This document shows positions 22,882 to 34,063 of a stretch of DNA of 64,000 bases, one piece after another (the stretch's first letter is position 1; every line of letters starts with the position of its first letter). Source of the stretch: Apiospora phragmitis (lineage: Eukaryota > Ascomycota > Sordariomycetes > Amphisphaeriales > Apiosporaceae); contig JAQQWL010000012.1 in the NCBI GenBank assembly GCA_038363925.1, forward strand, positions 496,001-560,000. The letters are read 5' to 3'. Under the pieces are notes generated by a model, which worked only from the letters and a program-made list of their open reading frames with translations, was not told where the DNA came from and did not search any database. A program made the position numbers and the translations under genes.

Positions 22882-24033
22882 CTAGAAAACCAATTTCTTC
22901 ATCCCTTCAGCGCAATCGGTCACCGCTTTCATGGCTTCCTCGCTCCACGGGGCCATCTGGAGAAAGCCATGGGTGAGGTCTGGGTAGTGGTGCCAATCGA
23001 CCTGGTTTCCCGCTTTCTGGAGCTTGTGGCCATGATCAACGCCCACATCCCTGAGCGGATCAAAGCCACACGCGAACAGTGCGGCGGGTGGAAGCCCCTG
23101 AAGATTTTCCAGCTTTTACGTGCCGGGCGAGATGTATCGATAAGCCGGTGGGTAGTACTTATTGGGGGCACGAGGCAGGTAATGGTCGGCAAATGAGAAT
23201 ATGCCGTTACCTAGATAAGTATTCCTTGGTCAGAATCTGCTGTCACAACAAAGGGGCACCGGAAACGGCACCACTCACACTCCAAGTAATAGCTAGAGTT
23301 GTTCTCGGAAGCCGCGGGGGTGTCGAACGGCAATCTGGCTTCAGGGTACAAGAGGACCTGCCCCTTCATCTATTTCTTCCCCTCGTCCTTCAGTCGCAGG
23401 GCTAACGCAGCCGTCATATTGCCGCCAGCTGAGTCACCGCCCCCGAGGATGCGATCGCCATCTATGCCGCGCGAGTTGCCTTCCTCTCCTTGTACCCATG
23501 CCAAGACATCTTCGTAGTCATCCAAGGCATGCGGAAAAGGGAATTCAGGCGCGAGGTGGTGCTCGACCCCGATCGTCTGGTATAATCAATATCAATCCGC
23601 AGTTAAATCCTTTAGCAAAACGACAACTTACAATCATATTAGCCTTTTCAGCGAGCAGCCGCAACCCGTTCTCAAACTCGTCCACGCTGCCGACCGTGTA
23701 GCCACCGCCGTGCATGTAGACGAGCGCCGGCGTCTTGACGTCGCCCTTGCTCCCCACGCCGCGACGGGCGTCCTCGAAGTTCTGCGGGTAGAGCAGCCGC
23801 ACGGGCACCGTCCCGTGGCGGCCGCGGACGGCCGCGAACTCGACGCGCCTGATGGCCGCCTGCTTCTCGCGGGGCAGCTGGTGGAAGCCGAAGACCTCGA
23901 GGTGGTGCCGCCGCTCCTCGTGGAAGTCCACCTGGCCGCCCAGGTGCAGCGAGGGGTGGTCTTGGAGGAACTGGCCTACGGACGAGGACAGGGTGGTGCG
24001 GGTGCCCGTCATGGGGATTTCTTTGGATGGCAT
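22882..24033 (-). pseudogene. HSL-type (alpha/beta hydrolase-3) esterase with two in-frame stops
   Basis: Exons 23632-24033, 23279-23576 and 22882-23210 join in phase to 1029 nt with GTAAGT and GTGAGT donors. The family is clear: oxyanion motif YMHGGGYTVGS, nucleophile elbow GGGDSAGGNM, acid region CGFDPLRDVG and catalytic DLTHGFLQM. Two stops interrupt it: TAG at 23370-23372 where Gln is expected (CAG to TAG) and TAA at 23116-23118. Both are substitutions rather than length changes, and the first is C-to-T in a CpA context. Catalytic residues are otherwise all present, so loss is probably recent. These enzymes hydrolyse short acyl esters. Confidence 0.83.
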
Positions 24034-24528
24034 GTTTTAAAATAATCTGTTGCAACTTCTGGAGCAAATGTGAGCGCAATGTCGAGAAAACTCCTCACAT
24101 TGCACCGTGAGCCTGCTGTGTCCTTTATAGTATCGGCGCTGATGATTTGGTGACATCATCGACCTCCTATTGTCAGAGAACACTCACCTATCGTCAGAGA
24201 ACACTCATCATTTCGGTCGCGCCACTTTCCTGAATACTAGTTGGTATCTTTGGATATTTGGTATTGAGCAGCGTCAACAACGCAACTAATGCATTAGATG
24301 TTACGCAATGGCTACACAATATCATTGAAGCCTACATACTTCCTAGAGATACTCGTTATTGATCGTTGCCAAACGTGGTGAAGATGCGCAGTGCTGCGAT
24401 ATGGATAGCTAGCGATCCAATGTGGCATTGGACTCGTATGTCCCCATATTAAATAAGTAGGTAGAAACTTATTTCATACGCCATGATTCGAGACCACCTG
24501 GATGAAGAAACACATGGTGAATTGAACA
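24034..24528. other. Intergenic region
   Basis: Upstream of the dead esterase. It contains an imperfect direct repeat, tcagagaacactca, at about 24174 and 24195. No gene seen. Confidence 0.4.
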
Positions 24529-24905
24529 TCAATCAATCCAATCCTCCCAGTCGGAGTCTGACTCAGTGTCCAACGTCGGATCATAATTTAAAGGAAGACC
24601 AAGATCGATGGCAGTCTCATATGCAATGCCATGTTGTATGTCGACATCCAGGTCTTTGTTGGACTTCATCGCAAGGAGTTCTTCACGGCTAGGCGGCCCT
24701 CCTCTTTGAATCGATTGTTCCATGAGGTACTGGAGAGATTTTGCCCGGTGAGGAGGGAACCACAGCTCTACTAGTTGGTGCAGCGAGAATGTGTATTCCG
24801 CATTGCGACTTTTGAGAAGGTGTCCTTCCAATCTCGTAGGCAGTAGACCTCGCGGTAGAATAGCATAATTCCTCCCATCATGATCTTGGCACGGTCGTGG
24901 CGCTT
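24529..24905 (-). pseudogene. C-terminal piece of a gene truncated by the AT-rich repeat block
   Basis: Open frame on the minus strand from the block edge to a stop at 24529: GRKAPRPCQDHDGRNYAILP, RLEGHLLKSRNAEYTFSLHQ, LVELWFPPHRAKSLQYLMEQ, then REELLAMKSN and an acidic end TESDSDWEDWID. Composition is normal coding (in contrast to the sequence beyond 24905) and the frame has no start, so the 5' part is missing or lies across the block. No family recognised; the acidic DSDWEDW tail is distinctive. Confidence 0.5.
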
Positions 24906-26883
24906 TCCGACCCTTATTAAAATAAAATTAATTATAATCAGCGAATCGAGACTAATACCGAACGTATCGAACTTAAATAAACCGATAACTTTAAACCCCG
25001 AACTATTTATATATAAAGAAGTTTTTTAAAATATCGGGATTTTTTTAATAGTTTAGAAAAAAAAAACGTTAACCTCGCTTTTTAAAAACTTAAACCTTTA
25101 AACATATTTTTTAAAAAAAATAATACCCGAACTATTTATAACGTATTTTATACGATACTTTTTAAAATATTATATATTAAAAATAAAGAGAACCTTTTTT
25201 ATAAAAATCGTTTATTACTAAGTTTAATAAATAAACCGAATATTAATTTAATTAAATTAATTATACGTTTTAAAAAAACGTTTTTAATTATTTTAAAAAA
25301 TACAGATTCGATATATTAATGAACGAATCTTTTAAAGCTAAGCTTATAAGCCTAGTATTACCGGCCGCTCTTATATATTAATAAGACCGATCGATAAAAC
25401 CGACTTCGAAAACTTAAAAAAGGATATTCTATACTCTTCCCGAGAACAAATAATCGAACAACCGCCGCCTAAGCGAGAAATACCCGGTCTCTATACGGAG
25501 TAATCGTCCGCGATATTACGGGATACTTTAAGCCCGATATCTAACCTTAGATTCCTAAGTACCTAAGCGTTATAAAATATCGTCTCTTTTCTTTCTCTAA
25601 CTCTAATACCGCCGGATTAAACCGTATAATTATCTAGTTTAATATATATTATAAAATATAATATCTTTTTAAACCGAGTTATATATAATAATAAAATTAA
25701 TTAAAATAAGGTCGTTACTTTTTTAAAGGTATAGAAAAAAGAATTATATTAATAAGCCGTATAATATCTTTTATAATAGAATATAGATATTTATTAAAAT
25801 ATGCTAACGGTTAAATATATTAAAGAACTAGTATTATATAATCTTTCCGAATATTATTTCCGGCCGTGCGGAGGTATTCTATTTTAATTATATCGGACTT
25901 AAAAAGAAATAAAACGAGATATATTACTTTATAAACTCGTATTTTAGTACGATAATAAATTACGTATAATATTTTACGAATTAAATAATAATTTTTTTAT
26001 ACGAGCAAAAAGTAAAAACGTTGAAAAGTGATTTATTAAAGTTTTAGAAATCTTATTAAATAAGCTTTAATTTATATAACGAGCCCTCGGAAAGATATTT
26101 AAAGGAAAGATCGCTTTTTATACCTTAATTATACGAGCTTACCGAGGAGTTCCGGAGCTTATACCGACACTTATTAATTAAAAGTTAATATGCGAAGCGT
26201 TATTTTCGAACTTTCGCGTATCGTTAAATATAGTTATAAATTAAAGGCTCTCGAAATAATATTTAATAAAAGAATTATATTAAAACCCGGCTATAAATAT
26301 ATACTTAATTAATAAACAGTTTATAAATAATTATACGAGAAAAAACTAACTAACTTATAATAGTAGATTACCATATAGTAATTAATTATTAAAATAGAAT
26401 AAAAATTAACGACTTACAAATATATCCTAGTTTAAGCTATTATATAAGAATTAGTAATTCGAATAAAGAACTTACTAAATTTATTATAAATAAAGCTATT
26501 AATTAATAAATTACTTAATTGAAAAGCGATTTTATATAATAATTTAATACTTTTAAGTGTATAATAATGTTAAATAAAAACTTTTTATTTAAGACGGATA
26601 CGAGGATTTCGTCCGAAACTAAAAAAAGAAAAAGGAGGAGCTAAAAAATAACGAAAATGAGTACGATTATTTTAATTTAAAAACTTATAATAAGGTATTA
26701 TTTATTTAATAAACGCCGCGTTTTATTATTAATTTATTAACGAGGATATTTATTTTCGAAATTTATTATATAAGCCGATTAACTTAACCTTAATAGCTTA
26801 TATAGCTAAATTTATTAAAAAGAGTTTTAAAATATCGGCGCCGCTTTATTCTTAATAATTAAAAAGCTTTAAATAAAGGCTTA

Positions 26884-28722
26884 ACGTACCTCATAAGCGA
26901 GCTACATATATAAGCGAGCTGCGTATTTTTAATTAACTTTCTTATAATTAATTTTATATTAACTTTTCTCCTTTAATAAGTATAGAATTAAAAAATAAAG
27001 AAAAAAGGTTTAATTTAGCGCTTTAAGCGCTTTAAAATAACCCGAAATTAAGTGTACGAAAATTTATAGCGATATATTATATTTTAAAGTTGACGTTACG
27101 TAGCCGACGACGCGGAATTCGATTACGATCTAAAATCTCTATAAACTTTCGAAAGCTTTTTAATTTTAAAGAGGAATTAACTATTCGATATATTATTAAT
27201 TTAAGTACGCGATCGTTTTTTCCCCGGTTAAGTAATATAAAAGATATAGCGAATCGATTATTTAATTTACGTAACGCGGGACGCGTCGGCGTTAATTAGG
27301 CTTTTAATTTTATACGATAATAATTAAACCTCCGGACGCGTTTTAACCGAAGAATAGATTATTAAAAAGTCTTTTATAAAAATCTTAACGCGTATCGCGT
27401 ATAGTTTATTTTCGTACGGAATATAATTAATAAGTATAGGATATAAAAAAAGGATATATATAATTTTAACGAGACCGGGTTTTTTATAAATTAAATCTCG
27501 TTCGAAATAATCGTAACCACCTCCGATCGACGTGGAAAGCCTAGGGTAATATAGTAAAAGAACCGGGAATAAGTTATAATTATTTAGGGCGTCGGATTAA
27601 ACGGTTACGCTATCCCTCCGTATATTATTTTTACCGGGAAAACGCACCTCTCTTCTTAATATAAAAATAGCCTATTACCGAAGGATTAGGTGATCGTAGT
27701 TATTAAAAATAGTTAAACTACGAATAAAAGAGGCGAGGACTAGATTCGATACTTTAATTAATATATTAGGTCTCGTACTAAGGGTCGTTATCGCCTCTTA
27801 ATCCTAGACGGCTACGAAAATTATTACTTAATAGCTTTCGAGCTTTATTATAAAGAGAACTTAATTATTATATTTTATATATTTTTTTATTTCTTATATA
27901 AGCTCTAATTTTTTAATATTAACTATTTTTATATATTAAAAAGGGCGTACGAAAAAGAAATTAAAGGTTTTATACGGGCGTATATTATTTATATCTTTAA
28001 GGAGGACTTCTTATTAACGTTTTTAAAAGCGTTCTAAGCGATTTTTACGGTTTCGAATATATAAGAAGGCTTTAAAAAATAGGACTCGTTTTATACGATC
28101 CGGAATATATTATTTTATAATTAAATATAAAGTTACATATTTTAATACCTCTAAGGACGTTTTTTAGCCTATTTATCCCTTAAGAATTAAAAACTTTAAA
28201 TAACTTAATTAAAGCTTAGTCTTAAACTAAATATATTCGAAACCGTATTATATAATATTAAATAACTTTTTAACGTTTATTTTAATTAGTTTTAATTAAA
28301 TCGTAAAGGTTATAACGTAAATTATATACCGAGTTACTTTTTTAAAAAGTAAAAACGCGATACTTTAAAAAGTAAATAAAATGTTTAGCCGGCGCCGCCG
28401 TACGAAACAAAAACGGCTATAAAATAGAAAATCATTTCGTATATAAATTAAAAAAACCTATAGTTTTAAAAGGATATTAATAAATAGTTATAAAACGAAT
28501 CGCGTCGAAAGAGTAGTTATACGAGAACGTTTAAGACACGCTTATAACGTTATAAAATCTGCGGAAAGCCCGGGTATAATACGCGTACTTATTAAAATAA
28601 TATAAAAACCTTTAAAAATAATAATTATTAATATATTTAATTAAATTAATTTATAATTTATAAAGCTTAATAATAAAAAGTGCGCAGCTCGTTTATATAC
28701 GCAGCTCGCATGTGAGGTACGT
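26884..28722 (+). mobile_element. Pogo-type DNA transposon A, RIP-mutated
   Basis: 1839 bp bounded by inverted repeats of about 42 bp (26884-26925 and 28681-28722) beginning ACGTACCTCA; the right copy contains the short motif CGAGCTGCG twice. TA flanks both ends (26882-26883, 28723-28724). Differences between the ends are transitions, as RIP predicts. Around 27805-27960 the + strand still reads as an eroded transposase catalytic block (ILDGYEN..., then an FELYYKEN.II-like stretch and LKRAY), the pattern of pogo/Fot DDE domains. It is inserted in element B. Confidence 0.78.
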
Positions 28723-30016
28723 TATAAATAAACCGGAAGAGGTCGCCGGAGGTGTTAACATATATAGCTTTATATTTAATTATAAAATAATATATTCTAA
28801 ATTATATAATATAAATACTACCCTTTAAAACCCTTTTTAAATATTTAAAACGATAGAAATAGCTTAAAACGCTTTTAAAAACGTTAATAAGAAGTTTTCT
28901 TTTAAAATATAAATAATATACGCTTATATAAAACCCTCGATTTCTTTTTATATAACCTTTTTCATATATAAAAATAACCGATATTAAGAGGTTAAAGTTT
29001 ATATAATAAATAAATAAAAATATAAAATATAATAACCGAGTTTTTTTTATAATAAAGCTTGAAATTTATCGAATAATAGCTCTTATAGCCGTTAAAAACT
29101 AATAAGTAATAAATAATTTTTATATAAAACTTCGTATATTTATTAAAATATTAAATCTAGTTCTCGCTTTTTTTATTTATAATTTAACCGTTTTTAATAA
29201 TTACGATTACTTAATCCTTTAATAATAATCTGTTTTTATATTAAAAAAAGAGGTAGGTTTTCTCGATAAATATAATATACGAAGGAATAACGTAACTATA
29301 TAATTTAACGCTTTAAATAATTATAACTTATTCTTAATTCTTTTATTAAATTATTTTAAACTTATCATATCGATCGGAGGTTATAACGATTATTTTAAAC
29401 GAGATTTAATCTATAAAAAAGCCGGTCTCGTTAAAGTTATAAATATACTCCTTTTAAATCTTATATTTATTAATTATATTTCGTACTAGGGTAAACTACG
29501 CGCGATACGCGTCGAGATTTTTATAAAAGACTCTTTAATAATCGATTCTTCGATTAAAATGCGTCCGGAGGTCTAGTTATTATCGTATAAAGCTAAAGGC
29601 CTAATTAACGCCGACGCGTCTCGCGTCGCGTTAAGGGAATAATTAATTCGCTATATCTTTAATATTATTTATTTAAAAGGGAAACGATCGCGAGTTTAGT
29701 TCGATTATATACCGAACTATTATATTTTTTTTAAAAATAGTAAGCTTTTACGTTAATAATTATATATCTTATTATAAAATACCGCCGCGATATTAAAGAC
29801 GTAAAGTTATATAAAAGATATTATAAATTTATATTATAAATTAGAGATTTTATTTAAAACTATTTCGAAGCGCTTATAACATTAATTATATATCGCTTTT
29901 TTTTTAATTATTAACTATAATAAAATAGTAAAAAAGAGATAAAATAAACTTAGCTATTAAAAATTGCGTGGAAATAATTAATTAAACAGTGTAGTTAATT
30001 AAACTATAGGGTACGT
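28723..30016 (-). mobile_element. Pogo-type transposon B (right part), inverted paralogue of A
   Basis: The reverse complement of 28930-29720 aligns over hundreds of bases with 27130-28100 of element A (for example around 29375-29450 against 27461-27540). B is therefore a diverged relative in opposite orientation. Its 5' end is probably at 30016, where an ACGTACC-like end abuts TA at 30017-30018. Sequence left of A (below 26883) appears to continue B, so A would have landed inside B; the far end of B was not found. Confidence 0.55.
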
Positions 30017-30616
30017 TAACGGTATTATATTAAGTATTACGTTTAAAAAAATCGTATAAACCTTAGAATTTTAAAATATATTAATTTATATAAATTCGAA
30101 GTCTTTTTATAACTACTTAGTTAAACTAGGTATAATAAACGAAAAGAGGCTTATAATTAATATTATATCCCTCTGAAGAGTTATACGAGAAAAAGGAGAT
30201 CTTATAAATTTATTATATTAATAATAAAGATAACCCGGTAAACGCCCTTACTAAGGTATCTTTAAATAAGGCCCTCGAGTAAATAGTTTTAATAAACAGC
30301 CTTACCGTACGTATAAAAGCGTATATCGAAAAGCTGGACTTATATATCCTCGATAAAATATAACGTATCGCGATATACGACGGCACCCTTATTATTATTA
30401 CTATTTTTAAACCGTTTTTTTAATTTATAATAAGAAATAATATATATTAATATATAATAACTTCCTTTATTACGGTTATTATTATTAAACGATTAAATAA
30501 TTAATTAAAAGGATTTATTACTCGATAAAATTAACGTTAAAAAGGTATAATATTACTTATATGGCTTAAATAAGCACCGAATACTAGATTAGCGTAACTC
30601 ATCCGTACGAGACCCT

Positions 30617-31341
30617 TGTTACGAACGGGCCTAACTTATGCGACTAGCCCCACCCCGGAAACGGCGCCAGGATAACCCGAGGCGCTTACTAACTCAACCA
30701 GCCACACTAATTACGAAAGCCACCTTACGAGCCCCTCTATTAATAAGACCCGTCTATTAACAAAAGACCGTTAAAACTATCGAAGTCCACCAATTACGAT
30801 AACTAACACCACGATGACCGACAACAGCACAGCTACCCCGAACTAGCACTTAAGTGACAGCCCGGGATGGATAGCTAGGAATGGATAAACACGACGAAGC
30901 GATACTCGGTCACGTGAAGATACTCGATAAGGACGCCGCGTAGTGGAACCTTGGCCAGCTGCTCAGTAATGCTTAACTAAGCAATACTGAGCAATACTAA
31001 TCACGACTGAGCAATCGCGAAACAAGTACCTATATTAATAAAGGAGGGATTAGATATATAATAAAGGACGTTCCCTATATATTTTATATAGATACTCTTT
31101 ATTTTAATAATTTATTTAAATATTAATCTAATTTATTAATAAAGTAAATAGCCTTAACGACTTTATTATAAATACTTTTAAGTTTACGCTCTTTAGTTAC
31201 TTTTATTCCTACGGCTATTACATATTATATCGGTAAAAGGCGACCTTTTACCGCACGTTTAGATACTCTCTCGTATTATTAAACATAAACCTTAGTACGT
31301 CTTACTAGGTTTCTTTTAGAACCTCGATAGCGTTCGTTACA
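30617..31341. mobile_element. Solo LTR of a retrotransposon
   Basis: 725 bp beginning TGTTACGAACG and ending CGTTCGTTACA, a TG...CA pair with 10 of 11 inverted positions matching. It is flanked by a perfect 5-bp duplication, ACCCT, at 30612-30616 and 31342-31346. No internal retrotransposon sequence, so this is what LTR-LTR recombination leaves. The first 400 bp are much less AT-mutated than the surroundings; the last 300 bp are as mutated as the rest. Strand cannot be assigned. Confidence 0.88.
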
Positions 31342-31599
31342 ACCCTCGAGAAAAGAAGGCCCGTATTTAAAAAGGGGAATAGGCTAATTTTATCGCTAAA
31401 ATAAAAAACTACTAATATTAAAACAGCTAAAACTAAAGCTATTTATATTACTTTAAAAAGGGTATTACGTACCTGCGCGTACGAACTTATTTTTTATTTT
31501 ATTAAGAGGGGTATACAATACTCATCGTAGCTTATATTAAAAATAAATAATAAAATATAGTAATAGAACACCACTTAAACCCCTACTTATACGTATATA

Positions 31600-33773
31600 C
31601 GAAAGCTTATTTAATAAATTATAATAGAAATAATAAATCACGAGGTAATATATACTAATATATAACTATAATAATAAAATTAAAAGGTGAAATAAATAAC
31701 TTAATATTAAAAAATTATTATTAAATAATATATATTAATTAATTAAACTATAAACTCTTAAATAATTAAAAACATTAATTACCGGCTAGTTATAACTAAT
31801 TAATTAACTAATACTAATCGGTTAATATAATTAATAAGCTAGCTAATAGTGCTACGATCACTTTATATAATAGCGACCTTAAAAACTAATAATAATACTA
31901 TATAATAATAATATAAATAATTTAATTAAAAAGTAATACAAAATCTTAAAAACACCGTTTTAATCTTAAAACGCTTTTATAATACTCTTAATCTTAAATT
32001 TAGAGTTAGATTTAATTATAACGGCTTCCGGCGCCGACGATAAAAGAGTAATAGCCTAAGGTTTTAATATAACGCTATTTATTTCCCTCTTAACTACTAT
32101 AGCATCTCGTATACGCGTAAACTTTTAATTAAGGTTAAGTATTACTCTTTTCCTCTTTTTACCTCTTTTTTTTAAATTACCTTTTAAAAATAACTTCTCG
32201 TGCTCTAATTAGCCGATCTAGCCGTTTAAAATATCTAGACTCTTCTAGAGCTTCCGGAATAAAACCCGGCGTATCGCGCCATCGAAAATAGCATTATCAC
32301 CATTAAGCGTATCCGCTAACTCTTTAATTTAGCGGCTAGTTATAAGTATTAGTAACGTTATAAAGGAGAATTATTTATTAGAAACGTTAAGGGGAGGCTT
32401 AAATAGTCCTGCCTCTACCTGGTCTTTTATCCTCCGGTTCCGGCTATTAAGGGGCTTATCAATATCGCGACGAAATATACTAGTTACGGCCTAGCCGCTA
32501 GCTATTATATATAACCGAGAAATAAACCTTTTAACTAGCTCGTAATATTAAAAAAAAATCTTTTTATTTATATTTATATTATTAAACCCTATATAATATA
32601 AAATTATTTTTTAATAATAAATATCTTTTAATATATTAAAGGAATTAAAATTTAAGGGTTATAATAAGTACGACGAGTATATCGAAAAGAAGAAAAGCTA
32701 TATCTTATATTTTAAGCACGTTATAATAAAGTCCTCGTTTACGTAGCTAGCGTAGCTATTTAAAATAATAAGCCGCCACTAGTCCTTGTTTTTAAGCTTT
32801 ATATAAAGGATGAAGACCTCATTTAACCACACTAGGGCCAGCTCTTTATTAGTCTAGCCTTTACTTTAGGGGATGCCGTAAAAACCTAATCCTCTATGGT
32901 ATCCGTTAACGAGTCCTCCTCCTCTAGAAACTATTACTACTAGACTCATTAACCTTTAAATATAATAAGAGGAGGCAAGGCTCGGCTTAAAGCGTTATTA
33001 TATTCGATTATAAAAGCCTATTCTCGGTTAAAAGAATTTATAACTAATATTCTCTTTATTTTAATAAGTTTAATAACTATTATATTCGTTTCACAGCCGA
33101 GCTAGTTACCGATCTCGTCGACGTTAAACCGAAACTCTAGAGGGATCGATTTTAGAATAGGATTATTAAGCCGCTCGAAAAACTCGATAATTTTTTTACG
33201 GAAGTTACATTAAGCTTTAAAAAATTTATCCTTTTAAAAAAAGTAATATCGATAAATAAATAGCGAGTAATAAATCTTTTAACTTAATACTTATCGAGTA
33301 TTATATTAATCCCGTTAATTTAAAAAATCCGTTAAGCGAATATTTAAAAGATAACGTACGCCGGTAAGTAGTTTAAATTATATTACGTAAGGTATTAAGT
33401 CACGATCTAAGACTCTTCCGCTATTATTAAAGCTTAAAAGGATTTATTTCGTTATTTTATAGTTTTACAGGTGTAAATCCGAGCCCTTAGAATTATTTTA
33501 GGGACATTATGCTTCTCAGCGGCTTATTTTATTAACAAGCTATTTATAACATTTTAAATTGCGCGTTATAATATTAACTCGTTAAGTTTACAGCCTATTA
33601 AAAAGAGGAAAAGAAAAGAAAAAAGATGGTATTATTTAATTAACTATAAATTAAAAGTTAACTAGTTTATATACTGATTTATATATAGTGCTATTAAAGG
33701 CTATCTAAATTTAGGGGTCGCCGTTACATGGGGTGACCGTAGCACCGTCAGCTGGCTTACATTGACAGCCTTG
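31600..33773. mobile_element. Element X, left copy, interrupted by Fot1 copy 2
   Basis: 31600-31836 plus 33758-33773 form one interrupted sequence. Removing the Fot1 copy and one TA rejoins ...gttaatataattaaTA with cattgacagccttg. This aligns base for base with the reverse complement of the right copy's outer end (35591-35640). The homology continues through 31600-31836 against about 35640-35880 inverted. Its outer end CAAGGCTGTCAAT faces the STAND fragment. The inner end was not found. Confidence 0.7.
31837..33757 (-). mobile_element. Fot1/pogo-family transposon, copy 2, RIP-mutated
   Basis: 1921 bp in inverse orientation to copy 1, with the same 44-bp ends (31837-31880 and 33714-33757) and TA on both sides (31835-31836, 33758-33759). 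The right end is almost identical to copy 1, whereas the left end carries many transitions (AGCCAGCTGACGG has become AGCTAGCTAATAG). The transposase is recognisable on the minus strand (for example 32200-32330 aligns with the reverse complement of 10090-10230) but is riddled with stops. Confidence 0.9.
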
Positions 33774-34063
33774 AGCTGAAGGTCCAATCAGCCATAAACA
33801 ATGGCGAACAATGCCGACAAGGCAATCACTCGAGGCGTTCTCTTGTTTTAAACCCTTCTCATCACTCAGTAATTCGTCGTGCCAATGAAACATGGCCGAT
33901 TAATGAAGATAATGCAAGCGAACTTACCCTTCTCTGGCAGTCATAAGACCCCCCAGAGCCTGACTAAATGTCGGCAACCTTTACCCATTTTCCTCACCGG
34001 AACACCTCCAGCAGCTCTCACAGTCCGCGGGCTCAACAAAAGGTGGTGTTCGTTCCATGCAAA

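Larger units (their letters stand above)
24906..33757. repeat. RIP-degraded AT-rich repeat block
   Basis: Base composition changes abruptly at about 24905. Within the block CA and TG dinucleotides are nearly absent (none in 25141-25260 or 25681-25740) and TA is abundant, while CG, CC and CT remain. This is the footprint of C-to-T change in the CpA context, i.e. RIP, not of general AT bias. The block is a pile of transposable elements (entries below). 24906-26883, 30017-30616 and 31342-31600 are equally mutated repeat sequence I could not classify. No open frame of note; 27090-27299 (69 codons) is part of a mutated transposase. Confidence 0.9.

Noticed and set aside
27090..27299. 69-codon ORF inside the AT-rich block
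   Set aside because: It lies within RIP-mutated transposon A, and its Arg/Asn/Ile-rich composition reflects the base bias; not a gene.
24906..33757. AT-rich block as mitochondrial insertion or centromere
   Set aside because: It has no mitochondrial genes or codon pattern. Identifiable transposon ends, TA duplications and a homologous unmutated copy explain it; centromeres in these fungi can look similar, but 9 kb is short and nothing else supports it.
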